This document shows positions 1-7,734 of a DNA stretch of 25,349 nucleotides, piece by piece (positions within the stretch are counted from its first letter, which is position 1; each line of letters starts with the position of its first letter). The DNA comes from JBAJNN01 sp036881905 (lineage in GTDB: Bacteria; Pseudomonadota; Alphaproteobacteria; Rhizobiales; Im1), in assembly GCA_036881905.1 (NCBI GenBank), contig JBAJNN010000028.1:1-25349 (forward strand), written 5' to 3'. The notes beneath the pieces were generated by a model. It was not told the origin of the DNA, did not search any database, and saw only the letters and a list, made by a program, of their open reading frames with translations. The position numbers were made by a program, and so were the translations under genes.

Positions 1-83
1 ATAAAATGGGTGACGTCCCCGGCGCTTTTGTCGAACTGACGGTCAAGAACGGCGCCGCGGTCGAAGTGGGCCCCGTCAAATAG
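1..83 (+). CDS. C-terminal end of an unidentified protein (truncated by window edge)
   Basis: An open frame enters from the left edge and ends at the TAG at 81-83. The visible 26 residues end in ELTVKNGAAVEVGPVK. This is too short to assign to a family. It is followed by 169 bases with no convincing gene before the end of the minus-strand LysE gene, so the two genes converge. The frame choice rests only on the absence of stops and on plausible codon use, so it could be a chance reading. Confidence 0.45.
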   Translation, partial: KMGDVPGAFVELTVKNGAAVEVGPVK

Positions 84-252
84 CCTCGGGCCGGCAGGCT
101 GTTACATGGATGAGTGAAGCGACAGACACCTGCCTTCCGCGTCGAATAAGGAAAGACGGGGAGAGGCAAGGTGTCTGGCGCGGGACATCAGTCGGTGCGC
201 TGGAAGGGGTGTGGGCCTAAATGGTCGCACTGCGGCGCTGGCGATCTTCGGT

Positions 253-918
253 TTACCCCGCCCAATAAGTTCGAAAAAGCTCGGCTATGACAAAAGCGCC
301 AAAGGCCAGAATAAGGCCGCCGGAAATGTGGTGGATGCGCCTCAAGGCGCGGGCGGTGAGGTGATCGCGCAATCTAGTCGCGACGGCGGAGAGAAACGAC
401 CACCATAAAAGACTGCCCAGCATCACCGAGATAACCAGAATCGCCGCATCGGTATAATCGCCTGGCCGTTGGATCAACCCGCCCACGGATGAAAAAATAA
501 ATATGAACCCCATGAGAGTGGCCGGATTCCCGATTGTTATGAAGAACGTCGTCGCCAGAAGAGCGATATGAGCGCCAAATCCGACCATTGGCCGCCCGGT
601 TTCGGCGTGCCCGAGTGCAAGCTCGTCAGCACTGGGTCGGGCAAAGAACGTTCTCACCCCCATAAACAGAAGAAGGCCGGCCCCCGCCAGCATAATGATT
701 TTATTGTAGGCCATAATTTTCCCGGAGATGGCCGTTAGACCGAATCCCGTCGCCAGCGCGAACACGCCATCGCCAAGGACCGCACCCAAACCGGCCGACA
801 CGCCGCGCCAGAATCCGTTTCTCAGGGCGTTTTGCAAGACGATCACGCCGATTGGCCCCACCGGCGCCGCCACTGCAACGCCAACACCGATACCTCTTAT
901 GACAATATCCCAACCCAT
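253..918 (-). CDS. LysE/RhtB-family amino acid exporter
   Basis: This is an inner-membrane protein of about 221 residues belonging to the LysE translocator family, which exports amino acids or related metabolites. The N-terminus carries the family signature: a hydrophobic first helix followed by APVGPIGVIVLQNALRNG, then GLGAVLGDGVFALATGFG, and a conserved NPATLMGF stretch in the middle. About six membrane segments are visible. The frame stays open upstream to a GTG at 970-972, but the ATG at 916-918 (MGWDIV) gives the usual family N-terminus and is preferred. The substrate cannot be deduced. The gene stands alone, divergent from ygfZ across about 140 bases, and converges on the gene fragment at the left edge. 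Confidence 0.88.
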   Translation of the reverse strand: MGWDIVIRGIGVGVAVAAPVGPIGVIVLQNALRNGFWRGVSAGLGAVLGDGVFALATGFGLTAISGKIMAYNKIIMLAGAGLLLFMGVRTFFARPSADELALGHAETGRPMVGFGAHIALLATTFFITIGNPATLMGFIFIFSSVGGLIQRPGDYTDAAILVISVMLGSLLWWSFLSAVATRLRDHLTARALRRIHHISGGLILAFGAFVIAELFRTYWAG

Positions 919-1059
919 GGGCAAACTCTTGACCTCGCATCTCGTTACGGCCAAGTTGCATATCATTGCCACACGCGGTGAACAAGCCGTTCAACCGAGT
1001 CGCAAATAATGTTAAAGTAAGGATTCGTCACGTTTGCAATTTTATCGTCGTGTGAATTC

Positions 1060-1977
1060 ATGGCCTCAGCTTATCTCTCGCAACTGCGCAACCGCACGAT
1101 CATTGCTCTTGGCGGCGAGGAGGCAACCGCTTTCCTGCAACGCCTCCTCACCGTCGATATGAATGCGATAACCCATGATCATGTCGGCTATGGCGCCCTG
1201 CTGACCCCACAGGGCAAAATCCTGTTCGACGTCTTTATCCTCAAAACACAAAATCGCATCCTGCTCGACTGCGCGAGGCGGCATAAAAACGACGTTATCA
1301 AACGGCTCAGCCTCTATAAATTACGGGCAAAGGTTGAAATCGAAGATCGTAGCGACGATGACGCCGTTGCGGCTTTGTGGGGTGATGGCGGCACGCTGAA
1401 GATGGCGGAAAAAACCGGCGCGATGAGCCAGATCGGTCCGATATGGACTTACAGGGATCCACGCAGCCTCGATGCCGGTATCCGATTCGTGGTTCCGCGT
1501 GGCGGGATCGACCGACTTGCCGACACATTTACGGCGGAATTCGCCGATGAATCCACCTACAAACATCACCGTATCACGCTTGGCCTTGCCGATATGGGCG
1601 AGGACGTCGACCGCGCAACGCTGTTTCCTCACGAAGCCAATTTCGACCAATTCGGTGGCGTCGATTTCACCAAAGGTTGTTATATCGGCCAGGAAGTTGT
1701 TTCGCGCATGCAACACCGTGCCACTATACGCAAGCGGATCGTTCCGGTACGCTTCGACGGTATGGTGCCGGCTGACGATAGCGACATCGCCGCGGGCGGG
1801 ACCATTGTCGGTCAACTGCTCTGCGCTGTGGAGAGTCACGGTCTGGCCTTGCTGCGTCTCGACCGTGTCGCCAAAGCCTTTGCGGCCAGTGAATCCTTAA
1901 CGATTCAGAATACCGTCCTGAAGATGAAACGCCCGACTTGGGCGCATTTTGCAATCCCCGGAGTGACACCATCGTGA
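1060..1977 (+). CDS. ygfZ: YgfZ/GcvT-fold folate-binding protein
   Basis: This 305-residue protein belongs to the YgfZ (IBA57-like) branch of the aminomethyltransferase T-protein fold. In other bacteria the family binds tetrahydrofolate and helps maintain or repair iron-sulfur enzymes such as MiaB. The diagnostic motif KGCYIGQE lies at residues 205-212, with the conserved cysteine at 207, followed by VVSRMQHR. The N-terminal GYGALLTPQGKILFD matches the T-protein-like domain. Length is normal for alphaproteobacterial members. It opens a co-directional run, and its stop at 1975-1977 overlaps the proposed GTG start of tag, which suggests translational coupling. The role in Fe-S maintenance is inferred from the family, not from this sequence. 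Confidence 0.92.
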   Translation: MASAYLSQLRNRTIIALGGEEATAFLQRLLTVDMNAITHDHVGYGALLTPQGKILFDVFILKTQNRILLDCARRHKNDVIKRLSLYKLRAKVEIEDRSDDDAVAALWGDGGTLKMAEKTGAMSQIGPIWTYRDPRSLDAGIRFVVPRGGIDRLADTFTAEFADESTYKHHRITLGLADMGEDVDRATLFPHEANFDQFGGVDFTKGCYIGQEVVSRMQHRATIRKRIVPVRFDGMVPADDSDIAAGGTIVGQLLCAVESHGLALLRLDRVAKAFAASESLTIQNTVLKMKRPTWAHFAIPGVTPS

Positions 1978-2612
1978 ATGAGTTACCAGGGTTGAGAAAA
2001 CACGAAGACGGACTGACACGCTGTGAATGGCCTGGAATCGATCCGCTTTACATTCGCTACCACGATGAGGAATGGGGAATCCCTGAACGCGATGACCGCT
2101 TATTATTCGCAAAGCTCATTCTAGACGGGTTTCAGGCCGGGTTGTCCTGGATCACCATCCTGCGCAAGCGCGCAGCATTTTACGCGGCTTTCGACAATTT
2201 CGCGCCGGAGCGGATTGCCCGCTACGACCAGGCCAAGATCGCCGCGCTCATGCGAAACCCGGGCCTTGTGCGCAATCGTGCCAAGATCGAGGCGACGATC
2301 GGCAATGCGCGCGCCTGGCTCAAGATTCAGGAGGCCCGAGGTTTTTCCACTTATTTATGGGGATTCGTCGATGGCGAACCGATACAGAATCATTTCAGGC
2401 AACCCGCCGAGTGTCCGGCGCAAACCACCATAAGCCGCGCTCTGGCCAAAGACCTCAAACAGCGGGGTTTCCGCTTTTGCGGGCCGACCATCTCTTATGC
2501 CTTCATGCAGGCGGTCGGTATGGTGAACGATCACCTGGTTTCCTGCAACCGCCACGAAGCCTGCGCGGCGCTGGCGCGTCGTGACAACACTGCGCGGGCG
2601 AGGTCATCATGA
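1974..2612 (+). CDS. tag: DNA-3-methyladenine glycosylase I
   Basis: This is a monofunctional base-excision enzyme that removes 3-methyladenine from alkylated DNA. With the GTG start at 1974 it has 212 residues; E. coli Tag has 187. It shows the family hallmarks RCEWPG, YIRYHDEEWG, ILDGFQAGLSWITILRKR, RNRAKIEATIGNARAWL and FCGPTISYAFMQAVGMVNDHLVSC. Cys17, His30 and the C-terminal His/Cys of NDHLVSC correspond to the zinc-binding residues of Tag. The frame is open back to an ATG at 1938, deep inside ygfZ. The GTG at 1974 is preferred because GGAG lies at 1960-1963 and it forms a GTGA overlap with the ygfZ stop. The downstream gene starts inside its stop (ATGA). Confidence 0.93.
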   Translation: MNELPGLRKHEDGLTRCEWPGIDPLYIRYHDEEWGIPERDDRLLFAKLILDGFQAGLSWITILRKRAAFYAAFDNFAPERIARYDQAKIAALMRNPGLVRNRAKIEATIGNARAWLKIQEARGFSTYLWGFVDGEPIQNHFRQPAECPAQTTISRALAKDLKQRGFRFCGPTISYAFMQAVGMVNDHLVSCNRHEACAALARRDNTARARSS

Positions 2613-3238
2613 GCGGAAGACGGCCAAACCAGCCGCCACGGGCCTGGCAACGCATGCTGTCTGGGCGGCGGCTCGATCTTTTGAACCCCTCCCCTCTCGA
2701 CATTGAAATCGACGATATTGCCCATGGGCTGGCGCGTGTTGCCCGCTGGAACGGGCAAACCAGCGGTATCCATGCTTTTTCGGTCGCCCAGCATTGCCTG
2801 CTCGTTGCCGAGACTGCGGTCTGTTTTCGCCGCGACCTTGACCAGCGCTGGCGCCTGGCGGCGTTGCTGCATGACGCGCCGGAATATGTCATCGGCGACA
2901 TGATCAGCCCGTTCAAGGCGGCGCTTAGCCTAGACTACCGGTTCTTTGAAAACCGCTTGCTGCACGCCATTCACATGCGATTCGGCCTGCCGCCGGCGTT
3001 GCCGAAAACCGTCAGCCAACTGATCAAACGGGCGGACCGGGCCTGCGCGTTTTTTGAGGCAACCCAGCTTGCCGGTTTTGACCTCAAACAGGCTGGACAA
3101 TTCTTCGGGCGGCCACGCGGCCTTTCCGGCGAGAATTGCGGCCCTTTTTACGCTCTTGACCCCTTGACGGCCGATGAAGCCAAAGCGCAATATCTGGAAA
3201 AATTCCGCCAATTCCATCAGGTGTCGGAGCCTGCATAA
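2609..3238 (+). CDS. HD-domain metal-dependent phosphohydrolase (YfbR-like)
   Basis: This 209-residue cytoplasmic protein resembles the YfbR group of HD hydrolases, which in E. coli dephosphorylate deoxynucleoside 5'-monophosphates. Metal-ligand positions can be followed: His62 in SVAQHC, the His88-Asp89 pair in ALLHDAPEYVIGDM, and Asp143 in KRADRACAFFE. The HDAPEYVIGDM wording is typical of this subgroup. The start ATG at 2609 overlaps the tag stop as ATGA, so the two are probably translated together. The neighbourhood (base excision and nucleotide hydrolysis) suits a nucleotide-pool housekeeping role, but the exact substrate is inference. Confidence 0.85.
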   Translation: MSGRRPNQPPRAWQRMLSGRRLDLLNPSPLDIEIDDIAHGLARVARWNGQTSGIHAFSVAQHCLLVAETAVCFRRDLDQRWRLAALLHDAPEYVIGDMISPFKAALSLDYRFFENRLLHAIHMRFGLPPALPKTVSQLIKRADRACAFFEATQLAGFDLKQAGQFFGRPRGLSGENCGPFYALDPLTADEAKAQYLEKFRQFHQVSEPA

Positions 3239-3255
3239 CTCCATGCAAAGAGAAT

Positions 3256-3729
3256 ATGAGACCCATGAGCAAAATCGACGATCGCTTAAATGAGCTTGGC
3301 CTGAGCTTGCCGAAACCGGTGGCTCCGGTCGCCAATTACCTAGGCTATGCCCTCACCGGCCAGTTGGTCTTTATCTCCGGCCAGCTTCCCCTTGGGCCCA
3401 GTGGTGTGAAATATCAGGGCAAACTCGGCGTCACTATCAGCGTAGAGGATGGGATCAAAGCCGCAAGATTATGCGGGCTCAATATTATCGCTCAGCTTAA
3501 AACAGCATGTGGGGGCAATTTAGATCGCGTGACGCGCTGCCTCAAACTTGGCGGGTTCGTCAACGCCGCGCCGGACTTCACCGAATACCCTAAAATTATC
3601 AATGGCTGCTCCGACCTCATGGTCGAGGTCTTCGGCAACGCGGGGCGACATGCGCGTTTTGCCCTCGGCGCTGGCGGTCTACCTTTGAACGTCGCCGTGG
3701 AGATCGAAGCCATCTTCGAGATCGCATGA
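3256..3729 (+). CDS. RidA/YjgF/UK114-family protein
   Basis: This protein of 154-157 residues belongs to the RidA superfamily, whose best-known members hydrolyse reactive enamine/imine intermediates released by PLP enzymes. It fits the longer 'YjgF-like group 1' type: GYALTGQLVFISGQLPLG near the N-terminus, then KAARLCGLNIIAQLKTACGGNLDRVTRCLKLGGFVNAAPDF, and a C-terminal GAGGLPLNVAVEIEAIFEI. The usual catalytic arginine of true RidA near the C-terminus is not clearly present, so the imine deaminase activity should not be assumed. Start choice is uncertain between the ATG at 3256 and that at 3265. It lies 17 bases after the HD gene and probably shares its transcript. Confidence 0.88.
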   Translation: MRPMSKIDDRLNELGLSLPKPVAPVANYLGYALTGQLVFISGQLPLGPSGVKYQGKLGVTISVEDGIKAARLCGLNIIAQLKTACGGNLDRVTRCLKLGGFVNAAPDFTEYPKIINGCSDLMVEVFGNAGRHARFALGAGGLPLNVAVEIEAIFEIA

Positions 3730-3763
3730 CGGGTCTCGCGCTCCACTTATGTCTTAATGCCCC

Positions 3764-4948
3764 ATGACCGACGAGGACAGCGCAAAAACCGTCATAAGGG
3801 TCGAGCCCAGCATCGGGGCCATTGATGCGGAAAAGTGGGAAGCTTGCGCAAATCCGCCGCAACAGGCGTTTAATCCATTCATATCCCATGCCTTCCTGCT
3901 GGCATTGGAGCAATCGGGCTCGGCCACGGCCGAGACCGGCTGGCTGCCGCGGCATCTGGTTCTACAAGATCACACCGGCGCCATCACCGGTTGCATGCCC
4001 TGCTATCTGAAATCCCACAGTTACGGGGAATATGTCTTCGATCATCTGTGGTGCGATGCTTGCCACCGTTCCGGCGGCCGCTATTACCCGAAACTTCAGG
4101 TCAGCGTGCCCTTTACGCCGGCAACCGGCCCGCGCCTGCTGGTTTCGCAAGGCCCGGGCCGAAAAGACCGGCAAAGCCTTCTTGCCTCGGCCGCCGTCGC
4201 GCTTTGCCGGCGTCACGAGGCGTCCTCGCTACACCTGACCTTCCTCACCGCGACCGAATGGCGGCTGCTCGGCGAAATGGGGTTTCTTCAGCGCATCGAC
4301 TGGCAGTTTCACTGGCGCAATCGTGGTTACAACAGCTTTGACGATTTTCTGACCGATCTGCGCTCGCGCAAGCGCAAGGCGGTGATCAGGGAACGCCGCG
4401 AGGCCATTGCCGATGGTATCATCATTGAGTGGATTACCGGCAAGGACATCACCGAGGCTCATTGGGACGCTTTTTTCGCCTTCTATCTGAATACGGGTTC
4501 ACGAAAATGGGGCCGGCCCTATATGACCCGTCAATTCTTCAGCCTGCTTAGCGCGGCGATGGCCGGGCGGCTGCTTCTCATCATGGCACGCCGCGAGGGC
4601 CGTTATGTTGCGGGCGCTCTCAGTGTGATTGGAGGCGATACCCTATTCGGCCGCTACTGGGGTGCAAGCGAACACCACCAATTTCTGCACTTCGAGATTT
4701 GCTATTATCAGGCCATGGAATTCGCCATGGCCCATGGCATCAAACATGCCGAGGCCGGCGCTCAAGGACAGCACAAGCTGGCCCGCGGCTACCTCGCCAA
4801 CCCCACTTATAGCGCCCATTTCATCGCCGAGCGCGGCCTCGCCGACGCCGTTTCGCGTTACCTTGAGCAGGAACGTCGTCAGGTCGAGAAATCATTACGC
4901 TTGCTGAACGCGCATTCGCCTTTTCGCAATCGCGACATGGCGTCTTGA
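3764..4948 (+). CDS. COG3146/DUF482-type N-acyltransferase (GNAT/FemAB-like)
   Basis: This 394-residue protein is of the kind often annotated 'peptidogalycan biosynthesis protein' or GNAT family N-acetyltransferase. Recognisable blocks are NPFISHAFLLALEQSGSA, GCMPCYLKSHSYGEYVFDHLW, YYPKLQVSVPFTPATGPRLL, LRSRKRKAVIRERREA, TGSRKWGRPYMTRQFF, FGRYWGASEHHQFLHFEICYYQ and EAGAQGQHKLARGYLANPTYSAH. These are strongly conserved in alphaproteobacteria, usually beside RidA and HIT genes as here. The second half is related to FemAB-type acyl transfer, but the true substrate is not established, so the cell-wall name is weak. No signal peptide or membrane segment is visible. It starts 34 bases after the RidA stop. 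Confidence 0.85.
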   Translation: MTDEDSAKTVIRVEPSIGAIDAEKWEACANPPQQAFNPFISHAFLLALEQSGSATAETGWLPRHLVLQDHTGAITGCMPCYLKSHSYGEYVFDHLWCDACHRSGGRYYPKLQVSVPFTPATGPRLLVSQGPGRKDRQSLLASAAVALCRRHEASSLHLTFLTATEWRLLGEMGFLQRIDWQFHWRNRGYNSFDDFLTDLRSRKRKAVIRERREAIADGIIIEWITGKDITEAHWDAFFAFYLNTGSRKWGRPYMTRQFFSLLSAAMAGRLLLIMARREGRYVAGALSVIGGDTLFGRYWGASEHHQFLHFEICYYQAMEFAMAHGIKHAEAGAQGQHKLARGYLANPTYSAHFIAERGLADAVSRYLEQERRQVEKSLRLLNAHSPFRNRDMAS

Positions 4949-5025
4949 GGCTTGAATACCACTTTGTATTCGTTCAGGATACCACGCATATAAGGATCGA
5001 CCCTTAACCACTAGGAAGGTTCCGC

Positions 5026-5487
5026 ATGCCCGCGCCCCCCTATGACGATGCCAACATCTTCGCCCGGATTCTGCGTGGCGAATTGCCATGCCACAAAATC
5101 CACGAGGGTGAGAAGACCTTCGCCTTTCTCGATGTCATGCCGCGTACGCAAGGCCATACGCTGGCGATCCCCAAAGCGCCATCGCGTAATATCCTCGATA
5201 TTGACGAATCCGACCTCACGGCTCTTATTGCCGGCGTAAAGCTCATTGCCCGGGCGGCAAAGCAGGCTTTCCACGCCGACGGGGTCACGATCCAGCAATT
5301 CAACGAAACCGCCGGCGGGCAAATGATCTTCCACACCCATTTCCATATCCTGCCGCGTTGGGAGGGTGTGGCTTTAAAGCCTCATAGTGGCAAAATGGCC
5401 GATCAGAGCAAGCTCAAAGCCGATGCCGAGCTTCTGCGCATAGCTTTCAATACCTTAAAGGCCGAGGGCAAATTTCAACCCTGTTGA
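5026..5487 (+). CDS. HIT-family nucleotide hydrolase (HinT-like)
   Basis: This 153-residue histidine-triad protein belongs to a family that hydrolyses nucleoside phosphoramidates and related AMP-lysine or adenylated compounds. The triad HTHFHILPRW lies at residues 103-112, with His103, His105 and His107. Upstream are FARILRGELPCHKIHEGEKTFAFLDVMP and GHTLAIPKAPSRNILDID, all typical of the HinT branch. The C-terminal 30 residues extend beyond the short HinT form, as in alphaproteobacterial homologues. A good ribosome site, AGGAAGG, precedes the ATG. Its last 13 bases overlap the end of the convergent azlD gene, so no separate terminator fits between them. Confidence 0.93.
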   Translation: MPAPPYDDANIFARILRGELPCHKIHEGEKTFAFLDVMPRTQGHTLAIPKAPSRNILDIDESDLTALIAGVKLIARAAKQAFHADGVTIQQFNETAGGQMIFHTHFHILPRWEGVALKPHSGKMADQSKLKADAELLRIAFNTLKAEGKFQPC

Positions 5488-5810
5488 AGCCAGGCCATAA
5501 GCATGAGCGCCAGCACCGCCGAAAACACGGCGATCACGGTATTACGCCGGATTGTGAACAAGACGACAAGACCGATAAAAAGTGCCGAAAGCCGATTTGT
5601 CAGGGTGGTCACGCTCATCATCTGGGAGGGTAGAATCATGAGCCGCATCACCAGACTTGCAACAAGGGCGGTGGCAACGGCGCGTATCCATAGCATCATT
5701 GTGCCTTGTGGATCAAGCCTGCTGATGAGCACCACCCCCAGCATTCGCCACAGATAGGTCACAACCGTTCCGGCAAGCACGATTTTGATCCACATCGGCA
5801 AGTCTTGCAT
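5475..5810 (-). CDS. azlD: AzlD-family branched-chain amino acid exporter, small subunit
   Basis: This small membrane protein of 111 residues has three to four hydrophobic segments: WIKIVLAGTVVTYLWRMLGVVL, a middle ATALVASLVMRLMI, and a C-terminal IAVFSAVLALMLMAWLQQG. Size, hydrophobic pattern and position 3 bases downstream of azlC identify it as AzlD. AzlC and AzlD together form a branched-chain amino acid efflux system, with substrate known from family members such as BrnFE and AzlCD. Its 3' end overlaps the HIT gene on the other strand by 13 bases. The substrate here is inferred. Confidence 0.82.
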   Translation of the reverse strand: MQDLPMWIKIVLAGTVVTYLWRMLGVVLISRLDPQGTMMLWIRAVATALVASLVMRLMILPSQMMSVTTLTNRLSALFIGLVVLFTIRRNTVIAVFSAVLALMLMAWLQQG

Positions 5811-5813
5811 GGG

Positions 5814-6557
5814 TCAGTGGCTTCTCCCCCGCCGCGGCGCAAACAACCAGAACGCCGCCGTTCCCCCGACAAGGCCCGAGACCAGGAGATCAAAGTCAGG
5901 AAACAGCATCACGGCAAACGGGCTGAGTACGCCGCCAAATATGACCGCCGCATAATCGAACCGATAAGAGGCGTTGGCAAACAGTGAGGTCAGAAAAAAA
6001 GCCGGGGAGAGAAAGACCAGCCCCGCAGACAGGATCCGCGGCAAATTATCGGCCAGCATATAGCCGATCACGGTCATGACCGACATCAGGGCCATCAGCA
6101 TGAGACCGGTCCCCACAAGACAGGGTAAACGCCGTTCACGAGGCCATTTTTCCATGGAGCGGCCGGCAATAACCCAAAGGGTTACAGCGGTCAAATGGGC
6201 CAAAAGGAATTCCGGCCAGCGTGGCGCATTGCGCAACCGGACTCGCGCCAAAACAAGAAGAGTCATCGGCAGAAGCCGGATCGCCGTTAGTGTCACCACG
6301 AGAGCCGTCGCCGGAAGTGTGGCGCCATGGGCCACCATGGAGAAGAAAACGACTTGTCCGGGCAAGGCCCATATCGCGGCCACGGAGAAAACGCCGGCGC
6401 TGAGCGTAACGCCAAGATCACGAATCAGAGCGCCAAAGCCAAGGAATGACGCGGCCATCACCAAGCCGGCCATGCTGAATGCGTTTCTCATACCATAAGG
6501 CAGAGCACCCCAATCGTAGGTTCCACGCAGTGATTGTGTATGACCATTGTACTTCAT
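5814..6557 (-). CDS. azlC: AzlC-family branched-chain amino acid exporter, large subunit
   Basis: This inner-membrane protein is about 247 residues from the ATG at 6555-6557 (MKYNGHTQ). The frame is open further to 6611, but the extra 18 residues do not look like part of the family. Typical AzlC features are the N-terminal GMRNAFSMAGLVMAASFLGFGALIRDLGVT, the AIWALPGQVVFFSMVAHGA stretch, and LTAIRLLPMTLLVLARVR, followed by several more membrane helices. It exports branched-chain amino acids together with AzlD, which begins 3 bases downstream. No strong ribosome site is visible before 6557, so the start is uncertain. The region upstream (6558-7020) has no gene and should hold the promoter. Confidence 0.88.
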   Translation of the reverse strand: MKYNGHTQSLRGTYDWGALPYGMRNAFSMAGLVMAASFLGFGALIRDLGVTLSAGVFSVAAIWALPGQVVFFSMVAHGATLPATALVVTLTAIRLLPMTLLVLARVRLRNAPRWPEFLLAHLTAVTLWVIAGRSMEKWPRERRLPCLVGTGLMLMALMSVMTVIGYMLADNLPRILSAGLVFLSPAFFLTSLFANASYRFDYAAVIFGGVLSPFAVMLFPDFDLLVSGLVGGTAAFWLFAPRRGRSH

Positions 6558-7020
6558 AGGGCAGTCAGTCGTGGAAAATTTGGATTGAACAAGGAAAGAG
6601 CTTTGCCGCAAAGGCAGATATGATCGTAAGGGTAAAAAATAGCATGGTCAATAACAAATTCCACGTATAGCTCTTAATGCCTCAAAAACCCGCTGATTTG
6701 AGCCTAACTCCCCATCCTTCTAAAGTGCGGGCGGCGCTTTGGCATCGTCATCAGCATTTTGGATTGCCGAGACGTCAATCGTTTCACCATGCTGAACGTC
6801 CGGCAGCTGTATTCTTCATGATGAAAGACTTATCAATACCATAGACGTCTCCCGGGAACAGCCATTCGACATCTGAAACAGAAAAGACCGTTCGGGGCGA
6901 CAGTCCTGACGATGCGCGCCAGAATCGAGGCCACCATAATGCCGATACGCCGACCGGGACAACCAAGGGCCGGATTGGCGAAAAACAGGCTTGTCATCTT
7001 CCGCCCCTCGCGATCGGTTT
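6558..7020. other. 463-base stretch without a recognisable gene
   Basis: I read all six frames and found no family. Short open frames exist on the minus strand (for example 6784-6966), and a fragment reading MTSLFFANPALGCPGRRIGI can be followed down from about 6996, but none matches anything I recognise or has a clear ribosome site. The lower end must contain the azlC promoter. Together with the element and MFS relic to its right, it looks like degraded DNA; the fragments may be remains of one lost gene. Confidence 0.5.
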
Positions 7021-7185
7021 TAGGGCGTATGGGGAATTAGGATTTGGAGTGCGCTTGAGCAGAAATCGTACAGTTTCAGAAGCGAAAGCGTCGAGAAGGG
7101 CTTATCCTTTTGCAAGCTTTCTCGACGCCAAAATGGGCGATTTTCGCCATATCCGTGTTCCAAATCCTAATGTTAACAGGCCCTA
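7021..7185. mobile_element. MITE-like non-autonomous element with terminal inverted repeats
   Basis: Two inverted copies of the same end bound a segment of about 160 bases. The left end reads TAGGGC (7021-7026), 9 bases, then ATTAGGATTTGGA (7036-7048). The right end, read on the other strand, is TAGGGC (7185-7180), 8 bases, then ATTAGGATTTGGA (7171-7159). TA flanks both sides and may be the target duplication. Inside is a shorter perfect inverted repeat, GCGTCGAGAA / TTCTCGACGC (about 7086-7131). There is no transposase frame. It sits at the break point of an MFS transporter relic. An IS5/IS427- or IS630-related parent would fit TA targets and GGG ends, but this is inference. Confidence 0.65.
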
Positions 7186-7619
7186 GTTTCACAACCTGGT
7201 GTCCCTCGGCCAGGTCAGGAATGATCCCCTGCAAAGCCGGTTGAAAAACCGTTCCGGCGACGGTCATAAACAAAGCGCTGACCACCAGGATGGGCAACAG
7301 AGGAATCCCGAACCATATCGACGCCATCGCCAGGCTGAAAATCAGCGCGCGAAACATCTCCGCTCCGACAACCAAGTATTTTCGATTGAAACGATCGCTG
7401 AGCCAACCGCGGACCAGGCCCGAAACCCGTGTATGGAATAAACTGTAGGGCGATAACTGTCGAAGCCGCGACATAACTCGACTCTTTCAGCGCATACCAG
7501 ATGAGGACAATGTCGAGGAGGCCGCTTCCGGTGATCGCCACCATCTGACTGAGAATGATAAAGGTAAAATTCGGTGTCGACTGAACGGAACGAAACTCAG
7601 ACCACGCTTTTTTCATCAT
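7186..7619 (-). pseudogene. MFS transporter relic, frameshifted and truncated
   Basis: The minus strand encodes about 150 residues of the N-terminal part of a major facilitator superfamily transporter: MMKKAWSEF, then SQMVAITGSGLLDIVLIWYALK, ASTVIALQFIPY, and in a second frame GLVRGWLSDRFNRKYLVVGAEMFRALIFSLAMASIWFG, ILVVSALFMTVAGTVFQPALQGIIPDLAEGHQVV. GWLSDRFNRK is the MFS loop 2-3 motif. The switch between frames happens near 7432, consistent with one extra base or two lost. The coding similarity stops at 7186, exactly where the MITE-like element begins, and no continuation is seen beyond the element. A full MFS protein has 12 helices, so two thirds are gone. A non-functional gene is the simple reading. 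Confidence 0.82.
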
Positions 7620-7734
7620 GGGCTACGCGGAAAGTCGCTTATCCGGAGTTGAAAACACAACCTGCTCCGCCGTCACGACACGACCGGCCCCACTCAGATT
7701 AAATGATAAGGCCCAATTCGCGAATCTGTTCAGC

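Noticed and set aside
211..408. Plus-strand open frame of 65 codons
   Set aside because: It overlaps the end of the LysE gene on the other strand, has no family features and no clear ribosome site.
6677..6844. Small plus-strand frame starting MPQKPADLSL
   Set aside because: It has no ribosome site, no recognisable domain and lies in a degraded region.
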